64,000 bases of DNA. Origin: Phoronis australis (lineage: Eukaryota > Phoronida > Phoronidae). The notes under the pieces were generated by a model that did not search any database, was not told the origin of the DNA, and saw only the letters and a program-made list of their open reading frames with translations. The DNA lies in contig NMRA01000173.1 of the NCBI GenBank assembly GCA_002633005.1, positions 87,810-151,809 on the forward strand. The letters run 5' to 3'. The position numbers were made by a program, and so were the translations under genes. Below, piece after piece: positions 61,212 through 64,000 of the stretch (within the stretch, counting starts at the first letter, position 1; each line of letters begins with the position of its first letter).

Positions 61212-63092
61212 CACATTGAGTTATTATTAACACATACCAGGGCTCCGTGGACTGGACTTAGTTTAGATAAGGTAATTTGAACATATCCATGAAAATCTGT
61301 CACAGTTCATTAGAGCTTCCCACACCGAGTGCCATTTTGAGGAAGTTACGCGAAGTCACGCCTGCCGACGAACAAAAAAATGCAAGTACATAAATCTTAC
61401 AAACTCAACTGAATATCTTCCCACGCCACGTTTTGCAAGTGTCACACGCCACGTCACACGCTTCACTCAGTTTCGCGCAAGTTGTTGCCTAACTCATATG
61501 ACTTCAACTGAAATACTTAGTGAAGTTGGAATATTCTTCGCTAAAGACATCTTAATTCCCATAGACGTGCTTCATCAAGGATATGTATAGAACTAGAAAA
61601 GATGGCTAAAGAAAATAATCGATTTTTTTAAGTGATATTTTTAAGTGTAAAATAAATTATTGATGAGGGGAAAACCTATTATTCAGTGAGTGGATTTGGC
61701 CCAAATCCCTTTCAGAATACACAGGATGAGATTAATACAGAAAGCAATGGAAAGTATTGTAGTCCCTAGACAGCCAGTCGAGTAGGCACCACGTAGCCCC
61801 TCGGTTGGCTGGTTAGGGGCTACAATACTTGTCTTCCCATTGCTATCTGTACTAATTTCATCCCGTGTATTTTAAATGGGCGGTAGGCGAGATATGCTCA
61901 CCAATTAAGAGTTTTCACCTCGTCAAAAACACATTCTACACTTAATATTATCACTTAAAAAGGCGCTTACTTTCTTCAGTGATCCTTTCTGCTTCTACAC
62001 ATATCTTCGATGAAGCATAGCTATGAGAATTAAGGTGACTTTGGCGAAGAATTCCAACTCCACTTTTTTGGCCACCACTTTTCACCATGCGCGCGATAAC
62101 CACAAAACATTTCAACTGAGTCACGTGAGTTAGGCAAAGGCTAGCGCAAGACTGAGCAAAGCATGTAACACTTGCAAAATAGCATGATACATTTGTGTCC
62201 CTTGGACTTTTTGTTCATCAACAGGCGTGATTTCACGTAACTTCCTGAAATTGCACCCGGTGAGAGAAACTCAAGCGAACTGCGACAGATTTTCATGGGT
62301 ATATTCAAATTATGTTGACTAATTCCAGAGTCATGGTATGTGTTAATTATAACTCTATGAGCATATTTGCACGTTTGATTCGATTTTATTTGCTGTATTT
62401 TGAAATGAGTAACTTTTTAAGGGTATGTACTATCGCCCCTGTATGCTTACGGCATTCAGGGCGATGTAATTGCCTACCAGTCGAGGGGCTGTGCGTTGCC
62501 GACATTGTGGCTCAGACCACTAAGTATGTGGGTAAATAAGATACAGCACTCTGACTATACTTGCCACGCCATCTTGTGGTAGCCGGCTGAAGATATGAAA
62601 TGACCTCTGTCATCCGCCTTTCAAAGGCTTTGAGATCTGAAACAATACCAGAACAAAATCAGTTTCAGAGCAAGATGCCCAGTTGACAAGATGAGATTGT
62701 TTTCTTTTACTGTGTTGAAATGTAGGCCAGCACGTGACTATTGACAACAGCCATGTAAATTACTATTTACGAAAATAATAGGATAAGCTCCATGACAGCA
62801 AGCATCTTTACATGAGGAGTGCTAAAAGCAAAAGTCACTTAAGACAAAATTCAATTAGTCTGTCATTTTGTACACATTTCTTTCACCGCAGCTCTCAAGT
62901 CAAGACAAGTTGTGATCAAGAAACTGGAAGGGATCGATTTCAGCAGACCCTGTCGGTAATCAGGGCGAAAATACAAAGTCGTTAAAGCTGTAAAACAATT
63001 TTATAAATTCCGTAGAATTAATCGTATAGGTATCAAATGACACTTCTATAACACTAAAATGAAAAACCTTCTGTTTGTTCCAAAGACATCAT
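57022..63092 (-). CDS. CNEP1R1: Nuclear envelope phosphatase regulatory subunit 1 (CNEP1R1/TMEM188), six exons
   Basis: CNEP1R1 is the membrane partner that activates and stabilises CTDNEP1 phosphatase at the nuclear envelope and ER, which dephosphorylates lipin. Coding exons in gene order: 63092-63068, 62636-62565, 60823-60750, 60069-59960, 58381-58327, 57063-57022. All phases join, giving 125 aa, the usual family length. Landmarks: [29 protein letters not shown], a first membrane segment [17 protein letters not shown], then [13 protein letters not shown] leading into a second membrane segment and GIHKRVVA, then [15 protein letters not shown] and the C-terminal [13 protein letters not shown]. 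Intron 2 begins with a GC donor (TGGCGTG|GCAAGT), needed to keep the conserved TRWR. Intron 2 holds a 1 kb foldback and intron 3 a hAT-type MITE. Two adjacent ATGs (63092, 63089) could both start. Confidence 0.97.
57714..57870. repeat. 54 bp x 3 tandem repeat
   Basis: Units with 'gtgatgtctcttcaacagat' and 'cacatgacatgtatctcat', in CNEP1R1 intron 5. Confidence 0.93.
58096..58189. repeat. 33 bp x ~3 tandem repeat
   Basis: Units with 'ttttactgcaaacattatta', in CNEP1R1 intron 5. Confidence 0.9.
58845..59104. repeat. Minisatellite, 45 bp x 6
   Basis: Units with 'accaccgttgaacattgatc' and 'atcagtaaatcatgactgg', in CNEP1R1 intron 4. Confidence 0.95.
60103..60611. mobile_element. hAT-like MITE with CAGGGCTTGGAAT terminal inverted repeats
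   Basis: The 509 bp element starts CAGGGCTTGGAAT and ends with the reverse complement ATTCCAAGCCCTG. A CAGGG...CCCTG end is typical of hAT transposons. The right subterminal region repeats 'gcggaaa/cgcggaaa' several times. Flanking 8-mers (acatacta / atattata) agree at five of eight positions, a possible eroded target duplication. No transposase, so non-autonomous. Confidence 0.6.
61170..61212. repeat. AT dinucleotide microsatellite
   Basis: Run of 'at' pairs with one central 'gt' interruption. Confidence 0.95.
61255..62325. mobile_element. Long foldback (palindromic) element
   Basis: The two halves are imperfect reverse complements over ~500 bp each, centred near 61785. Outer ends: 'ccatgaaaatctgtcacagt' at 61290 against 62300 on the other strand. 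Further in: 'aggaagttacgcgaagtcac' at 61340. Inner: 'aatacagaaagcaatggaaa' at 61734 and 'ggctacaatacttgtcttcc' at 61827. It has no coding capacity. It lies in CNEP1R1 intron 2, so the unspliced RNA could fold into a very long hairpin. Confidence 0.8.
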
Positions 63093-63215
63093 TCCAGCAC
63101 CACTACTCTTTAGGCTTGTTTTCAATACCGTCTGGCGGCGCTTCGCTACGTGAACTTCGCGCGAGAAAACGCGTCACTTGAGAAACCACGTCTTTGTGGA
63201 AGAAGTGGGGTAAGT
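63093..63215. promoter_or_regulatory. CNEP1R1: CpG-rich promoter/5'UTR of CNEP1R1
   Basis: The stretch just upstream of the CNEP1R1 start is locally rich in CG dinucleotides (for example 'ctggcggcgcttcgctacg' and 'cttcgcgcgagaaaacgcg') in an otherwise AT-rich window. On the plus strand it ends with GAAGTGGG|GTAAGTTG, a good splice donor, so it may also start a divergent transcript. No TATA box was recognised. Confidence 0.45.
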
Positions 63216-64000
63216 TGACAGATAATAAATGATCTTAATTTGTGAAAACTGTTCTTTTGTTCCTAAATACTGAATGGATGAAGCGGCGTAAATTATACAA
63301 AATTCTTTCTTCGTTGAAATTTGTGCTATTCGTTGCATTGGTGCGAAGTAAATTGCATGTGGATTTCTGCTGAGAAAATGAACATCTCGCTCGCCATTTT
63401 TGTCTTAGCTACTAGTTGTAAGCTGTCCGGAAATACTCACACCGTCACCGGGCAGGTAAACCCCGTGGAACTCAACATTTGGCCTTGGCAACTGTCTGGG
63501 ATGGCAGTCTAGGGTCTACAGTACTCCCCATCACCTTCTGTACTAACTTAATCCTTAAACAATGACCATCTATCCAGAATAGAGACGATGATGCTCTATC
63601 ATAGGAGCTCTACACATAGTCATAGGGACGTGACAAAGTCTTGTCTCAACGCTGATTGGCTTTTCCCAGATATTGCGTAATGGCGATTATCGATAAGACA
63701 GCCATTGTCTCACGGTGGCTATAGTATTTCAGCTCTCTCTCCTCCAGAAACCAAGAAAACAGGGAACCACATTATTGATGACGTAGACCGTAAATTCTTC
63801 TGGGCATACGTCATTTTCTTTGTTGAATTTTCATTCTTGTCAAAGCATGTCACTGGTGAGAAGTTGGGGGAATTTTTCGCTCCTGTTTGACTGCTTGTAT
63901 TTTGAAAGGTAAGTTATTTTCTCTTATGAAATGTGTTCTTTATTCTTATTTTATATCTTTTGCAACTGCTCACCAAATTTCAATTCAATCAAATCACCGT
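63216..64000. other. Window end beyond CNEP1R1: possible divergent gene and MITE relative
   Basis: A plus-strand frame at 63379-63417 reads MNISLAIFVLATS and then meets GTAAGC, which would suit a signal-peptide exon, but there is no family match. At about 63485-63560 'agggtctacagtactcccca' and 'tctgtactaacttaatcc' match the inner part of the 61255-62325 foldback, indicating a related element. The rest shows no gene. Confidence 0.35.

Overview
This is a 64 kb piece of an animal nuclear genome. Four conserved, intron-rich protein genes can be rebuilt exon by exon, with matching splice phases. The sequence is AT-rich, has long introns, carries decayed LINE retrotransposons and foldback/MITE elements, and is unusually loaded with minisatellites (more than 20 arrays, roughly 13% of the window by my count). 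I see no bacterial features. The proteins are close to vertebrate family members, so a marine invertebrate such as a hemichordate, a cephalochordate or a lophotrochozoan is plausible. The species cannot be fixed from sequence alone.

Layout. 1-3888: upstream or intronic sequence with a dead RNase H-containing retroelement. 3889-14928 (+): a DHRS4-like peroxisomal short-chain dehydrogenase, eight exons, with the first exon not found. 14929-19150: gap between convergent genes, with dispersed repeats. 19151-45629 (-): INTS2, Integrator complex subunit 2, 24 coding exons adding up to exactly 1107 codons including the stop. Its introns hold most of the minisatellites and a dead LINE. 45630-51570: about 6 kb between divergent genes, with two large minisatellites and a decayed tandem element. 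51571-54797 (+): MED10, Mediator subunit 10, four exons, 134 aa. 57022-63092 (-): CNEP1R1, regulatory subunit of the nuclear-envelope phosphatase CTDNEP1, six exons, 125 aa, containing a hAT-type MITE and a 1 kb foldback. MED10 and CNEP1R1 converge, with poly(A) signals about 28 bp apart. The four genes do not form one pathway; INTS2 and MED10 both act on RNA polymerase II transcription.

The most striking pattern is that several minisatellites were seeded on exon boundaries. In DHRS4 exon 8 and INTS2 exons 14, 15 and 18, the repeat unit includes the end of the exon and its 5' splice site. In INTS2 exons 3 and 5 it includes the 3' splice site and the start of the exon. In the INTS2 terminal exon it includes the last codons and the stop. 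The DHRS4 case has 20 near-identical 63 bp copies, each with its own splice donor. For all four donor cases and for exon 3, use of a neighbouring duplicate site would bring in an in-frame stop at once. The longest open reading frames in the window (about 450-500 codons, both strands) are only artefacts of these arrays. Two introns use GC-AG splice sites.
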